Shown in pieces: positions 39,535 to 52,890 of a stretch of 64,000 bases of DNA. The notes under the pieces were generated by a model. That model ran no database searches. It was not told where the DNA came from and saw nothing but the letters and a program-made list of their open reading frames with translations. The position numbers and the translations under genes are program-made. This DNA comes from Oryzias latipes (taxonomy: Eukaryota > Chordata > Actinopteri > Beloniformes > Adrianichthyidae), in the NCBI RefSeq assembly GCF_002234675.1, contig NC_019869.2, positions 7,255,026-7,319,025 on the forward strand. Reading direction: 5' to 3'. The stretch's first letter is position 1. Each line of letters begins with the position of its first letter.

Positions 39535-42500
39535 GTGAGAGGCAGAAGGAGTTGCCCACTTTAAAGTTGGCATCTTAAGTCTTTAAAGAGCACAGAACTG
39601 GCCTTTTCCTCCTTGAATCTGGACATCTCTCAGGTCTGCACAAACTGATCTGGAACCTCAGCCCCGCAAGTGCCCTGGGAACCTGCCAGATCCAGCCACA
39701 GATGTAACTGATCTGTCTCCATTTCTTCACATTAGAAAGTCCCGTGTTTCTGGGTGAGTGTATAAGTTGCAGCCGAGCCTCTGTAGTGTAATTTTGGTTT
39801 TAAATGGATGAGAAAGTGCAGCAGGGATGACAGCAGGTCTGAGGAGACGCAGAGATGCTTCTGCTCTCCTTCCAGCCCGTGTGTGCACGGCATATGCAGG
39901 AGGCACCACAACAGATGTTGCAGGAGGGGAAGTCTCCAGAGCTGCACACAGAGGCCAGATATCCTGCAGCTTCAGCTTCTGGCTCAACTTCAACTCACAT
40001 TCTAGCCTGGGAGACCCTTCATGACACACAGATTCCTTGACAAGCTTTTTTCTAATCCTCTAGGTTTGTTATTGCTGAAATCTGTGTTTTTCTTTCCTTA
40101 TTGCTAATGACTGTTTAATTACAGCTTCCCAAGCTTCCTGCACGCATTAATTATTTGGAGGATATCAAGCTTCACTGACGCTGTGTGAGGCAGCTGGTCC
40201 ATCTCACTTTTTAACAAGCGTCTCTGAGATGTGTTTTTATTTGTGGGTTTTATGATCATTAAAACTAACTATACGATGTTTCCGGCCTCTCTGTAGTAGT
40301 TTAGTTAAATTTACAATGTCTCCTTTTTTAAATGAAGACTCTTTGTTACAACGCCGGATATAGGCTTGGGCAAAGGGGGACAAATGTCTCTATTCCCTCA
40401 AACATGATGTCCCGCAACAATTACTAGATGAATAAAAAAAACAACAAAAGAAAACCAACAACCTCACAGTAAGCCAAAAACAAATCAACACACAAATAAA
40501 AAACAACATAATGCACAAAAAACCTAAAAATAAAACAAAAGATAAAAAAATGTGGGGACAGATAGACATAAAAAAGATAAATGCAGCCTCAACAGGCCAC
40601 AAACCTTATCCCTGTCCCAAGTCCGGTAAACGTAGTCAAAATTTTGGCAAAGCTTCTAAGAGTTTTCGCTTTACATGCTAAACATGCAGCTATTGAACAT
40701 GTATTGAGAGTTGAAGCTTGAACTTTAACCAATCAGGGATTCCGATTTGGTAGTGACTCATGGATAGCGTCATTATTAATTCACGGAAGGGCCAACCGAT
40801 GGAAAATTGATCATAGAGGAGAATTTAATAATCACGGTTTGTGGCTGGCCAGAATTATGAGTCTTTCAAATTTCATAATAGAGCAGTGCAAGAAAAGATT
40901 AGCACTGCTTTCACATTTGGCACCAAGCCTCTTCCAGCTGTAGGTGGTGGACACGCGCTAGTGGGAAACAGAAAAAGAAGAAAAATCCCTTCCCTGCTTG
41001 TTGAATATGAACATCAAGGGCTAAATGCTAATCAGGGTTCCTGCGCATGTGTCAATGCCAGGTGTCTCTGTAGTTTCAGAGTTGCTCGGAAACTGTTGCA
41101 CACACCACAGGGGGGCCTTCCTGATTCTGCATTTGACATAAACTGATGTCAAAAATTCCAAAGATTCTGACAAATAGTCGGTTTTCTGTAAGCCCCGGCT
41201 CACTTTACAAAGAGGAAATTATTCTTCCAATAAAAAAAAAAAATCCAGTTTGGATAAGTGTTTGTCGTCCGCCTCAGCTGGCAACAGAAGCTGTTAACGT
41301 TTAAATGCTGTGGATGGCCTTCATCGTCATGGCCCATTATGTGGCACGATGATTGCACACAATAGGCTCCCCCTTCCTAACCAAAAAAAAAAAAAAAAAA
41401 ACACCCTGGCAGAAGTGCTTCAGTTAATGAAACGTCTGAGGCTGCTCTCCTGATGGAACAATATAAGTCCCACTGACTCTGAGTCATTCCCCATCGCTGG
41501 ATTTTATCATCCTCCACTTTGTTTTTTTCCTCCTTTTTTTGTTGGTGTGGCTCTGAAAAATCACAGATACATTCTTCAAATGGTTGAGAATCTGGACTCT
41601 CTTCCGCCTTGTCACAGTTGTCAGCCGGGTTGCCTGACAGCAGGCATCGAGCTGATTCTTCTCCAGCACCAACTTGATTCTTCATTCTATTGTTCGTCGG
41701 TGCCATGCACCAGTGGAGCTTCATCGCACTGCCAAGAACAGAAAGGATTTATCTGCCTGATTGAATGCTCCCCCCGCCCCCCAAAAAAGGAAATGCAATC
41801 CTAAATGATCTTCTCTCCTGTTTTCATGAGAGACAAGCCGCTGTTCTTTGCATAAATTCAGTTGTAAACAGTCAATTTTTTGGTAAGTTTTCACCAACTC
41901 CTCTAATGTTTGTGTAACTCTACATTTCTGAGACCCCCCCCCCCCCCCCCATATTATTATCATGATATAAAACTTTTGTTATGAACCCTTTCTACAGAGC
42001 TGAGTTCATTTTTCTGCCCTGTAGTGCATCATCAACCCACTAGGGGCAGTAGAACGACTTTTCCTGCTCATTTCAAAATGGCTGCCTCCTGAAATCTCAT
42101 TAACACTCTTGGTGGGAAAAACTTTAGCCAATTTTCAAAACTTTATAGTGAGAATAACTCATCTGTTGTTATTTTTTAACGACTTATTGATGTATTGAAA
42201 AAATGCAACATTCTAATTTAATTTGAAAAATAATTCTTTATAATCCAGTTACTCCATGTTAAAATTGTGTGGTTCAAATTTGAGACAGTGGGTAAATAAG
42301 TTTTTTTCCTGAACACTCATGTTAATATTTTAGTATATTAATCTAGTTTTAGTTGTAAGAAAAAAACCATCAAATTCCCCAACCATTCATAATTTATACT
42401 ATACTAAAAATATTATTCCATTAAAGGGGTTAAAAACATCTTAATTCCAAAAACAAGTGAATTTTCTGTAAATTCTTTGGAGTGGGCTTTATAGGGTTAA

Positions 42501-43510
42501 AAGGAGATCTTGCCAATGTTTAAATCTCTGGCTTATTATCCAAATGTTTTGTTTTTGATGTTGTAAATGTGGTTAACACTCTCTATTGTACAGTTTTAAA
42601 AAAGTTCCTTCTCCTGAACACCTGGACATTTTTGAAGTTACTGGAATTACAGGTCATGTCCACAAACACTAACTTCATCCATTTGCCTTTCTTTTGTTGT
42701 AAATGCTCTGTTTTACACACCCTCTTCTCTGCAGTTTTAACAACTGATTTGCAAAGATTTTTTCCAGATTGAAGCCAACAGTATTCATAAAGTTTAACAG
42801 CTGTTTCCCTCCCCATTGTTTTCAGTGACATCTTTCTTCTTGCAGCATCGCTTGCTGTCAGTCAGTGAGCTCGGATGAAGCTCTGGATCAACTTTCTTCA
42901 CCGGTGTTTAGACTCATCCAGGTGCTTCCTTCACACGGGATATCCAAGATGATGTTTCTTGAAATAAAAGCCATTTTTTAATTTGTAAAATCTTACAACA
43001 ATAACACATTTTATTTTCTCCACTCTTTAACGCAGTGATTTCATGGCGACACCTAAAGGACATGCACTCTTTGACGTACTGTAGCCCTTCAACCGTTTAC
43101 ACGATCAGCGTGAATCAGCTCATTCTGACACGGAGAAAAGTGGCTTTTCATCTCAGCTTTTCACCGATATGCCACACATTTCTAACGTAAGTTAGGTAGT
43201 AGCTTAAAAAAAGACACCTTTTTCCATGACAGAATAATCTGATTTAGATTCATTATGCAAACACTTCATTACCGTAAAGTGTTGCATATCAGCGCAAAGC
43301 TGCTTTTCTCTTCTTCAGAATCTGCTGGAATTACGTTACTTGCGTGAACGGTTGAAAAGTTACGGTAATCGAAGGAATGCCAACACTGTAGCTGAAGGTC
43401 CGGTGTTAAAGGGAAAATCATATTTGTTTCATAATAGCTGATTCTGTCGTTTTTTACTCCATGGGGTGCTTTAAAAATACAAATATAATGTGTGAAAAAG
43501 GTGTGCACTG
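39535..43510. other. Presumed syngap1 intron or 5' region, no exon recognised
   Basis: Contains a family E core at 40899-40941, a poly(A) run at about 41384, a poly(C) run at about 41934-41950 and a possible family A tail near 42430-42480. A splice-like block at 42847-42931 contains an ATG, but its donor is weak and its peptide unfamiliar. I searched by eye for the usual SynGAP N-terminal PH-start exons and did not find them. Confidence 0.35.
40899..40941 (+). repeat. Dispersed repeat (family E), copy 2 core
   Basis: TTAGCACTGCTTTCACATTT followed by GGCACCAAGCCTCTTCCAGC matches 8494-8536 and the inverse of 44878-44922. Confidence 0.6.
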
Positions 43511-44040
43511 GCAAACCAATTACTGGTTCATGCAAGAAAGAAGAAAGACATTTGTTCTTGCATGAAGGGAGACATTTGTCCTGTATCTCTACATACATGA
43601 ACAAACGTCTCCCTTCTTTCTTGCATGATAAAATAACGGGTTCATACGTAAAAGAAGGGAGACATTTGTGCATGAAGGGAGAAGTTTGTTCTTGCATGAA
43701 GGGAGAGGTTTGTTCTTGTAGCCCTGCTTGCTAGAAGAAAATGTCTCCCTTCTTTTTTGGATGAACCAATAACTCTGGTTCATTCGAGACAGAAGGGAGG
43801 CGTTTGTTCCTGTAGCCCTGCTCGCAAGGTCAAATATCTTCCTTCTGTCTTCCATGAACCAATGACTCTGGTTCATACAAGAAAGAAGGGAGACGTTTGG
43901 GAGACATGTTTTCTTGTAGCCCCGCATGCAAGAACAAATGTCTCCCTTCTTTCTTGCATGAACTTATAACTCAAGATCATACAAGAGAAAAGGAAAGCAC
44001 TTGTTTTTGCATGCAGGGCTCCAAAAGCAGGAACAAACAT
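43511..44040. repeat. Palindromic minisatellite array
   Basis: About 530 bp made of one arm word, AGAAGGGAGACATTTGTTCT plus TG, present at least seven times forward and four times inverted. It alternates with five small hairpin hubs of the form ATGAACC - 9 nt - GGTTCAT at 43513, 43625, 43761, 43854 and 43958 (the second and last are decayed). A second symmetry centre, TTGTAGCCCTGC followed by TTGC, lies between arms. Unit spacing is 93-136 bp. The open frames on both strands here are by-products of the repetition. Confidence 0.85.
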
Positions 44041-44769
44041 TTTGCAGAGCATGAAATTAAATGCTTCAAGAAGAGATGAAGAGCAGAGCGTTTGTGTAGT
44101 CCTTATTTTCAACAGTTCAGCCTCAGCATTGTAACATTACAAGAGTTTAGCTGATGGTGAACACACAGTGAGAGAACCCTACTGTGTGTTTAAGGTTGGT
44201 TGGTACTGTGAACCAAACAATTGAGAAATTAGTAAAAGTAGAAGGTAAACCCCCTTTTCTGTACTCGCACATACAAAGCACACACAAAAGCGCTTTTTTA
44301 AACAATCACAGAGCAGTTGTCGCACAACAGACGAGACAAAATTTAGTCCAAGATATGACAAGAACAAGCTGCAAAATTGCAAGTTTGAGGCTGAGAGACA
44401 TTTTTCTCTCTGCCTCAAACTTGTGTGTGGGACAAATGTCCCATAATGAACTGAACTTGAGAACCTCAGTTTCTGCTTCTTTGTGGAACACAGACTCCAA
44501 ACAGGCGTGTATTTGTTGTACCCAACAAGACAAAATTCTGCCTCTTATCTGTTTCCATGACTACCAGAAGTCTGTCCAATTAAATGGTTTAAAAAGAGAA
44601 ATACTTCAAACACGCATGTAGACGTTTCCATTCAGACCATGACTACCTTTTTGGGCTTTAAGTCTTTACTTAATTTTAAGCTTAAAGTCTCAGTGACATG
44701 AACCCGTACAGGGATTTGACCTGTACCTCCACTGCCAGTTCTAGGGTCGACCGGGCCTGTGGAGGCTCG

Positions 44770-45235
44770 TCACACCGGGCATGTGACGCACATTCAAGAA
44801 CACGAGTTTTTGTATGTGCTTGTAGCAGAAAGTGTTCACATTGAACTGTCACTACCTAATACTAGCGCATTTACCTATAGTTGGAAGAGGCTTGGTGGGA
44901 AATGTTGAAGTGGTGCAAAACTTCCTCCAGGATTTTTCTTTTACAGCTCTGTTCCGATATATGAAAGACTTGGTGTTGTACAATTCCATCTGAGCACAAA
45001 CGTAAATGATTATTTCTCTTTCCTTTTCAACTGGCTGGCACTTCCATGAATTAAAATAGACGCCATCCATACGCTGCTACCAAATCTGAGTCTCTGACTG
45101 GTCAAAGCGGGACCTGGTCACGTTTGCAACACGTGTTCAATGGATGCAGGTTTTGTGTGTAGAGGCCGAAAACGATCTTAAAAATGCGTGTAGCTGGACG
45201 CAAACGTGTGTTTCAGAGGGCGGTGTGAACGTAGC
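44770..45235 (-). repeat. Dispersed repeat (family E), copy 3
   Basis: The inverse of 44878-44922 matches the shared core, and the side beyond it resembles the copy near 8310-8450 (AAAACTCGTG against AAAACTCGTAAATG). It ends with GGCGGTGTGAACGTAGCATT, a word frequent at fish DNA-transposon relic ends. Confidence 0.5.
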
Positions 45236-46734
45236 ATTAGTCTTAGATGTGACCCCAGCATGCTCATAGTATTCTTTATACGGACTCATGGAATGGTCTA
45301 CAATCTTAAAACTTCATGTGGGCCTCCTGCGTGCCCGGTACAGGTTTGCAGACAGTCGGCAGGAGAGAGAGAGTTGCAACTAAGGCTTAAACACACAACA
45401 GCGTCTGAATCTTTCATGCAGGTTTCTGTCCCTGACTGCATTTGCGGGCTCATGTGAACACGCCACACGTGTCACTGCACACAACAAACGACATCAAGGT
45501 TGTTGTTTGTTTGACATTTGATCATAACCTTCACATTCTGCCTTTTTTATTTGGTAAACATTAATTTAGAAAATATAAAAAAGTAAGTTCATCTTCAAAT
45601 GCTTTTATTTGAAATGAATTTTTTGTATTTTTATTTGCAGAACTAAAAATACGTTTATTGGCTGAGTGACAGTTCCTTTACAGAGATCCACTTTTATTGA
45701 ACAAACATGGAAAGATTTTACCTAAGACAAAAATAATTCAAGAGTCTTTTGAATAAGTTAAGCAAAAACAATAAAAGTTTGTGTTAAATGTCTTTTTATT
45801 CTCTATAACTATTTCTGTTAACATGTTTAAACCCAGTTAGAGTGGATCAGTGTAGAAAGACTTATCAATTAATCATGGGAGCAGCTTGAGGTTTGTGACA
45901 TTTAACTGGGATTTGTGTAAAGGGTAACTATGATGGGCTGCATACAAGAACCTGCTGCATACAGTCATATTTCCTGACAAATGTTTGTTTGTGTCCATGA
46001 TTGAACAAACATTTATTATCATTTGGGTCAAATGTCTTTTTTTTTCTGAAAAGCCTCAAGAGAGGTAACTGTCCTTTTGGAAAATGAACTTAAGTTTCAA
46101 ACCTTTATTTCAGATTTTCAGTGCTGTGATTGTTGATATACCAGTGCTGAAAATGAAAGACACCTGTGTCTGTGCCATATAGCTGCATGGACACATCTTC
46201 AAAGTCGTGGCTGCCGCATCAGAGTCAGTTTGGGTTGGTTGGTCAGGCGGAGGCTTGCTGTGGTGGATCTGGAGTTTTAACCCCAAGTGAGTCAGTTTAG
46301 CTGAAAAACCAGACTACGTTTGTCTTTGTTTCTGTCGGCTCTGCGCCGTTTTCTCAGCCTCATCTACAGTCTGTCGTGGTCCAGTCAGGTTTTTTTCTCT
46401 GTTATACATGTTATATGTGCTTTGCGCTGCTGTTGTCTCTGCTTTCGGTAACCAGTGAATGGTTTAACCATTTGTTGTTGTTTTTTTTAAATTTATTCAA
46501 GTTGTGAATCTTTGAGGCCACTCTTTTGTCCAGCGGAGCATCCCTCGCCCTGATCCATGATCCATGCTCCGTCACTGCCAGTTTTATTTTGACATCTCCT
46601 AGACCCGATGGTGTCATTTTCTTTGATGCACTTCAAAGCGTCCTCATCTACTTTAATAAAAGTTCCATTCACTGTTGAAGCAAATTTATACTTTTTGTCC
46701 AGCTTATATGTGCTGCTTTTGCTGGGAGGGAAAG
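45236..46734. other. Intergenic or intronic stretch, no gene seen
   Basis: AT-rich sequence without long frames, splice-flanked coding blocks or named repeats on either strand. Confidence 0.4.
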
Positions 46735-47890
46735 TAATCTGGCCACTTTGTTAGGCACACCTTTCCAACTGCTTGTTCATTTCTAATAAACCAGTCATGT
46801 GACTGGCAGCAACTCGATGCATTTAGACATGTTGACGATTCAAATCAAGCGTCAGAATAGGGAAGAAAGGGGATTGAAGGGACTTTAAACATGACATGGT
46901 TGTTGGTACCAGATGGGCTGGTCTAAGGATTTCAGAAACTGCTGATCCACTGGGATTTCCCCCCAAGACCATCTCTAGGGTTTACAGAGAATGGCCTGAA
47001 AAAAAGAAAATATCCATTGAGCGGCAGTTCTGTGAATATAAATGTCTTGTTGATGTCAGAGGTCAGAGGAGAATGGACAGACTGGTTCCAGCTGATAGAA
47101 TACAAAAGAAACTCAAAGAACAATTGGTTGGTAAATGGTGTATACTTACATAGCACTTTTCTACCTAAAAAGCCCAAAGCGCTTTACAGTCACAGACCCA
47201 TTCACACACTGGTGGCGGCTCCAACCAAAGTCTGCAGAAGAGCATCTCTGAACGCACAACACGTCCACCCTTGATGCAGATGGACTACAGCAGCAGAAAA
47301 CCACATCGGGTGCTGATCCTGTCAGATAAGAACAGGAAACTGAGGCTACAATTCACACAGTCTCACCAAAACTGAACAATAGAAGATTGGAAAAACGTTG
47401 TCTGGTCTGATGGGTCTCCATTTCTGCTGCTACATTCTGAAGGCAGGGTCAGAATTTGGTATCAACAACATGAAAGCATGGATCCATCCTGCCTTGTATC
47501 AGTGGTTCAGGATGGTGGTGGTGGTGTCATGCTGTGGGGGACATTTTACTGGCACACTTTGGGCCCCTTAGTACCAATATAGCATGGTTACAGTGCCACA
47601 GCCTACCTGAGTGTTGTTGCTGACCATGTCCATCCCTTTCTGGCCACAGTGATTCCATCAATCTGGACTGGTTTCTTGAACACTACAACCCAAAGAGGAC
47701 CTTATAACCCAATAGTCATAGACAAATCTGCAGTAACTGTGTGTTGCTGTCGTGTCAATGTAGAGCAAACTCTCTGAGGAATGTGTCCAGTACCTTGTTG
47801 AATTTATGCCACCAAGGATTAAGGCAGTTCTGAAGGCAAAAGGAGGTCCAACCCGGTGCCAGCGAGGTGTTCCTAATGAAGTGGTCTAGT
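46735..47890 (+). mobile_element. Tc1-like transposon, full-length but decayed
   Basis: The ends TGGCCACTTTGTTAGGCACA and, at the right, GAGGTGTTCCTAATGAAGTG are imperfect inverted repeats of a known fish Tc1 type. An N-terminal helix-turn-helix piece reads GLRISETADPLGFPPKTISR. Several frameshifts follow. A 90-bp insertion at about 47131-47221 (ATAGCACTTTTCTACCT, AAAGCGCTTTACAGTCACAG, ACTGGTGGCGGCT) is a fragment of another fish repeat. Confidence 0.8.
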
Positions 47891-49257
47891 CTAGAGCTTT
47901 ATGCTTTAGGGTGGTTTCAAAGAGAAATTCACCTTATTGTGATGCATTTTAGTAGATAGCAGGAGCTTCAGTTTGCTTCTTTGGTTCCAGAATTTCAGTA
48001 GCACAGTTTTAACATTTACAAGCAGCATTAAAACAAAACAGAAAAAGCTTATATATCCATGGAAATGAAGGTAGTTAGATGGAGAGCAGTGCACAAGCTG
48101 TGAGTGTGTTCCTATGGTAACTAGGCCACTCTCCTCTTGGCCAGTTCTCACACATAAGCGCTGGAGAAAGACAGGAAAGCTGAAAGACACACGTGATGGA
48201 TAGAAACTTCTGGTAGCTGCCCTGAAGTCTTTTCCACTCGGAGGGCATTTTCCTTTTAAAAATGATTCGTTTCAGTGCAGAACGCCAGAAGCCACTGCAT
48301 TATTTTGTGAACATATCCTTCAGGTTCGTGGCTGATCGCTGGTTTTTTTCCTGTGGCTCCTTGGCGCCCACATTGCCCCCTCTCACTCAACCCCTCCACC
48401 CACCCCTCCTTTCAACTCCGTCAGCTTTGCCTTCCCGGTGCGTTTGAGATTTTCCTCATTAAAAGGTTTGTTTCTAAATATAGCATCAATGTGTCTCTAA
48501 ATATAAAACCTCTTTTTTGTTGTTGTTGTTTTTGCAAACCGTGCATATTTTTCGTTCCGGCTATTACAGCGTTATTAACATATTAGTGCAATTTTCTGTC
48601 CTTTCAGTTTTTTTTTAAACTTTATTAAAGATAATTTTGAAAAGCAAGAGACACTGACAAAAAGTGGGAGATTTTTCTTTGAGTCTCTCTAAATGAAAGT
48701 GTTTTTCTGCACAATTGGCATCTCAGATGTCATTTTTTTTTTCATAAATCACAGCTCAGAATAAGACGGTGCCAAACCCCCCCTGAGGTGATGCTGCCGG
48801 CCTGTCAAAGAGCCACGGAGTTGAAGCGGGGAGATTTGGCTCCTGTCAGTCATGCTGCTTGTTTGGACAGTTTTCTTACTAATTAAGTAAACTTTTATTT
48901 TCCTGAGCTGATGTGGGATTTTAGCTTTTGTGAATTTGGCTGTTATGGAGTGGGAGAGACCTTTAACATTGAAGTACTCTGCTGCTTTTTAGCTTTTAGC
49001 TACAAACTGTGGGGTTAATTAATTTCACTCCCACCTGATTTTTTGGTAACATCCGTGGTTTTATTGAGCCAATTTGTCTTACGACTTTCTCCAAAGCTTT
49101 TTTTTTTTTCCTTAAAGTCCCATGCAGATAATCTTCTGATCTATTTTCAGGTAACTCCTGCTGGTCTTTTAGTCATCGTTTTGTCATTTTTAGTCAAAGC
49201 AAAAAAAAAAAAAAAAAAAAAGACAGAGAGCAGCTGAAGCTCATTAGAAATTGACCT
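47891..49257. other. Stretch without a recognised gene
   Basis: Mixed-composition sequence with a C/T-rich patch at 48350-48440. Open frames are short and unfamiliar. A poly(A) run lies at 49201-49221. Confidence 0.35.
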
Positions 49258-49490
49258 CTGATGTGAAAAACCCCCGTCCCCCCTTCCCGTCGGCCACAAC
49301 TGAGCTTTCTGTTTACATGCTTTCCCACTAGCTTGCAGCCCCTCACACCTCCAGTCTAACATCACCGGGGGAATATTGTTCAGGAATGCAATTTTAATCG
49401 TATCTTTTCTTTATGTGTCTTCCATCATCAGAAAAATGTCACACGAACATGTAAAAAAAAACAATTTTTCATCAGAGTGGGTCTGTAAGT
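49258..49490 (+). repeat. Dispersed repeat family A, internally deleted copy
   Basis: The 5' blocks (AACTGAGCTTTCTGTTTACA, CTAGCTTGCAGCCCCTCAC) join directly to the 3' blocks (TCTTCCATCATCAGAAAAAT, GAACATGT), so the middle of the unit is missing. Confidence 0.6.
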
Positions 49491-52400
49491 AACTTCATTT
49501 TTGGTGGACTCATTCTTCAGGTTTACATGTGCAGCAGGTTTCCACACCTCCACTGTCAGGGGACGTCCATTCCTTTCATTATATGATGCAGAGGTCTTCC
49601 TACAGATATCTGATTTAGCTTTACAGAAGCTGACTTCAGGAATCCAGTACTTCTACTTTTGCAGTTTATGTTACACCGAAGAAACCAGGTTTAGTTAGCT
49701 GTTTGGGAGTCACTGTTGTGCTGTCAGATGTTTCCTATAAGGCATTAAAAAAAACTATATGGTTAACATATTTGTAAAACTGATATTTAAAATCTGATCT
49801 ACTTAAAAACAAATGTCATCAATGCTTGCAACAATCTCACCATAAGACTTAAATAAATGGCCTATAATTGAACAGAAGAATGCATGTACGAAAACTTTGC
49901 ATCAATTTGTTTTACAGTTAAACAGGAAACCTAGACATGAATCAAGTTTAAATTAGAAAAGTTTACAAAGTAAACACTTTGCATTCTCGTATTCTTCCTG
50001 ACAGGTCAGAAATGCTGTCGATCTCTTGAAAAAAAATTAATAACAGATAAAGTTAGATTAATAATCAGTTTGCAGTTAATAAAAAAAAATACTGTGCGGG
50101 TCTGTCGACTTTCTTGATAGTCAAGATGCAGCCTAGAACGAGTTCCTCTCTGACCTGCAACACTTTATTTTAAACAGAAAGGTAAGGCAGTCAGCGTTCC
50201 TGTCTGCAACCCTAAAAACAACATTTCATTTTATTTGTCCTCTATATTATATTCAATTAGTAGTTTAACACGCAGAAATACAGATTTTCTAGTCAACTTT
50301 TACTCCTAATAATTTACAGACGATATGATGTCATTCAAACCTGACTGACTCAATAATATAATTTTTATCATGTAAAAAACTTTTTGAGTTTCCCAGCATA
50401 CTAACTTGTGCTCACAAAACACTGATTTGTGAAAACAAAATGATCATTTATCATTTATTAATGATCATTTCTTCATTTAGTTTTTCAGTGTCATGTCCAG
50501 GGTTCGTTTTGTCTCAATAATAATTTTTAAACCAAAAAATTGAGCAGTTACTTTCTTAATTTCCTAATTGATTTCTTCATTGATATATACTTTTCTTTTC
50601 ACTCTATTAGTTCAGATGCGTTTTTATCATTACATTTTTTGACCTTCCCCTCTTTGCAAGAGAAGAAGTACAGCTCTGGATTGAATCTAAAAAAATTCAA
50701 GATTGATTTTGTTCTTTTCTTACACCGGGTTTGGCAGAAATGTTCCAAAGAAGATTAAGAACTCAATGGATTTAGTGATTTAAAGTGATATAAAGAGTTG
50801 AGTTGACTTGTTAGCTTGTTCTTTATGCTATCTGAATAATTGCTCATGTGTTGCACTAATAGACTAGATTCCTCATGTTTCATGAAGCTACATAAGCATC
50901 ATTGTGTTACCGTAGTGAAGCGTGCAGATATTTATATTGTTGTTATGCTATTATTTCAATATAAAATATCCGTTCTGGTTCCAGTTTTTAGTTCAATAAA
51001 TTTCTCCCAAAAGCGTGACTCATCTATGATTTTCTTCTTTATTATGCATTTTTTGGGTGCTGCAACTCAGAGATTTAACCTTAAGATTGAGAATGCTTCT
51101 TGTTCTAAGAAACTCCCATGATATTGAAAGCCCTCCTGCGTGGCTGTTGGTTTTGTCCAGAGGAGACTTGGTTTGCTTCAGACCATCACCTCTGACGTAT
51201 GTTGTAACGCATTTGATTCACCAATCATTTGGATTGTAGCTTTGGTCACAATGGTATGTAAATATTTGAAGACACTCTCTAAATTCCTTGCTTTTGGCTT
51301 TAAAGTAGACTGAGAAGACCAACAGATTTTGAAATGTGTATCTATTGAAAAAGTTTCTCTGTATGTATAAATAGATATGAGAGGGGTTGAGTATGTTTCT
51401 GCAACACCCACTCACAATCTTCCTCTTTCTGTCTTCCTCTCTCTGTGCCTCGGTGAGCTAGAGGCTGTTGCCGCCCACACGCTCAGTCCTGACAGCAATT
51501 TACATTCAGAGTGGCCCAACAGAACGCATCCATGTCTTTGAAAACATCACACTTTTCCACATCAGCTCATATGACAAGTGACTGTTTTATGAGACAGGTA
51601 TGTGAAAAAATTGATCGTTCATAATTCAAAAAAAAGAAAAATGAAATGGAAAGATTTTGTGTTGGTTCAAAGATCCGATCTCTTCATGTCTTAAAGCAAA
51701 GACACAACATTTGCTGTGTGGCTTAGTGTTCTTTTTGAGTCCGTGTGCTGTCGTTCGCCATCATCTTCCAAGATTCAAGTTAAAATCGAAGCCCTTGGAG
51801 TTGTTTCCATAGAAACCAAACAATTAGCTGTGATTCAGAATAGAACCTGGAGAGTAGCCTACTTACAGGCTTTAGGAGCAAAGAAATCACAGGATGACAG
51901 TGTCTTGATTCTCTGTTTCAAAAGGAAAAAACAGCTCAAAGCAAAGGATAATTAAAAAAAAAACAAAAAAAAAAACGCCACGGCTCTTTATCCACAGAAA
52001 CAAAAGGGACTGGAGAGTGAAACCAACATTTAGTACATTTTTAGCTTAAATTTGGGCCTTTCCGTTCATAAATCTGGTGTATCGTGCTGCATGTTTAGAG
52101 TCGTCACATATTGACGTCACATCTGTGAAAGATGGTGCCCTTCTGATGGTTCAAAAAAAAACCAAAGTGATGTGGCTGGAAGAAGAAAAAAAAATGTTTT
52201 TGCCACACAATTCCTTCCTCTTTGTCAACTTTACTAACTTGGAAAAATAAGAAAATCTGTACTGGTGCAGAGTTTAAGCTCCAAGTTTCTCCGTGTGCAA
52301 TGACCACCTCCTCTGTGGTCAAACAGAAAAAAGTATCTCTAAAGATAGTTGCTCATCCTTTCATGGATCCATCACTAAGCTGCAGAGTTTGCTCTTGCCT

Positions 52401-52890
52401 GAAGTGAGACCTGAGCCACGAGTTCCCAGATGACTCACTGGATTGTCTGTTTCCCTTCCAATATAGCTCTCACATGAAGTTTTGTGCACCACTTTTTGCT
52501 GACCTTGGAACACAGCCGTTGATGACGGCGGCTGCTGGTTAGAAACGTCTGCTCGCGCAGTCACATTTTTATGTTTTTAGGTGTGTGTTGTCGATGTATT
52601 TCCTCTGCTTCTGCTGTTATGTGGTGGAATCGTATGTATATGTCTTTGCATTATGCTGAATTCCTTTTGTAGAGACAGGAATGTCAAGGTAATATTCTAT
52701 ACCTTCTATACCCGCACAAGATACTCTCACCAGCTTTTATTTTGAAAATATTGTTTCTTTTGATAAAAGGTGCAGTTTTGTTTAAGTAAAAATGTCTTCA
52801 AAAAAGTTAGATAAAATATAAAAATAGTCAGAAATTTTGATAATAATTTATTTCCTGACTCCTTACTTTGCCTTTTTATTTTTTTTACAG
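49491..52890. other. Presumed syngap1 5' intron, no coding exon recognised
   Basis: AT-rich with few features. A strong donor (ACAG/GTATGT) at 51597/51598 could end a non-coding exon; the frame that would join the next exon has a TGA just upstream (51579-51581) and no ATG, so it cannot be a coding start. Confidence 0.35.

Noticed and set aside
42847-42931. Small coding exon beginning MKLWINFLHR
   Set aside because: The donor GTGCTT is weak, the phase does not connect to the next exon, and the peptide is not SynGAP-like.
43511-44040. CRISPR-like array
   Set aside because: The units are inverted as well as direct, spacers are not unique, and this is a vertebrate nuclear locus. A palindromic minisatellite explains it.
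43269-44112. Overlapping open frames on both strands as short proteins
   Set aside because: They are translations of the palindromic repeat and share repeated peptides in several frames. There is no splice or start support.
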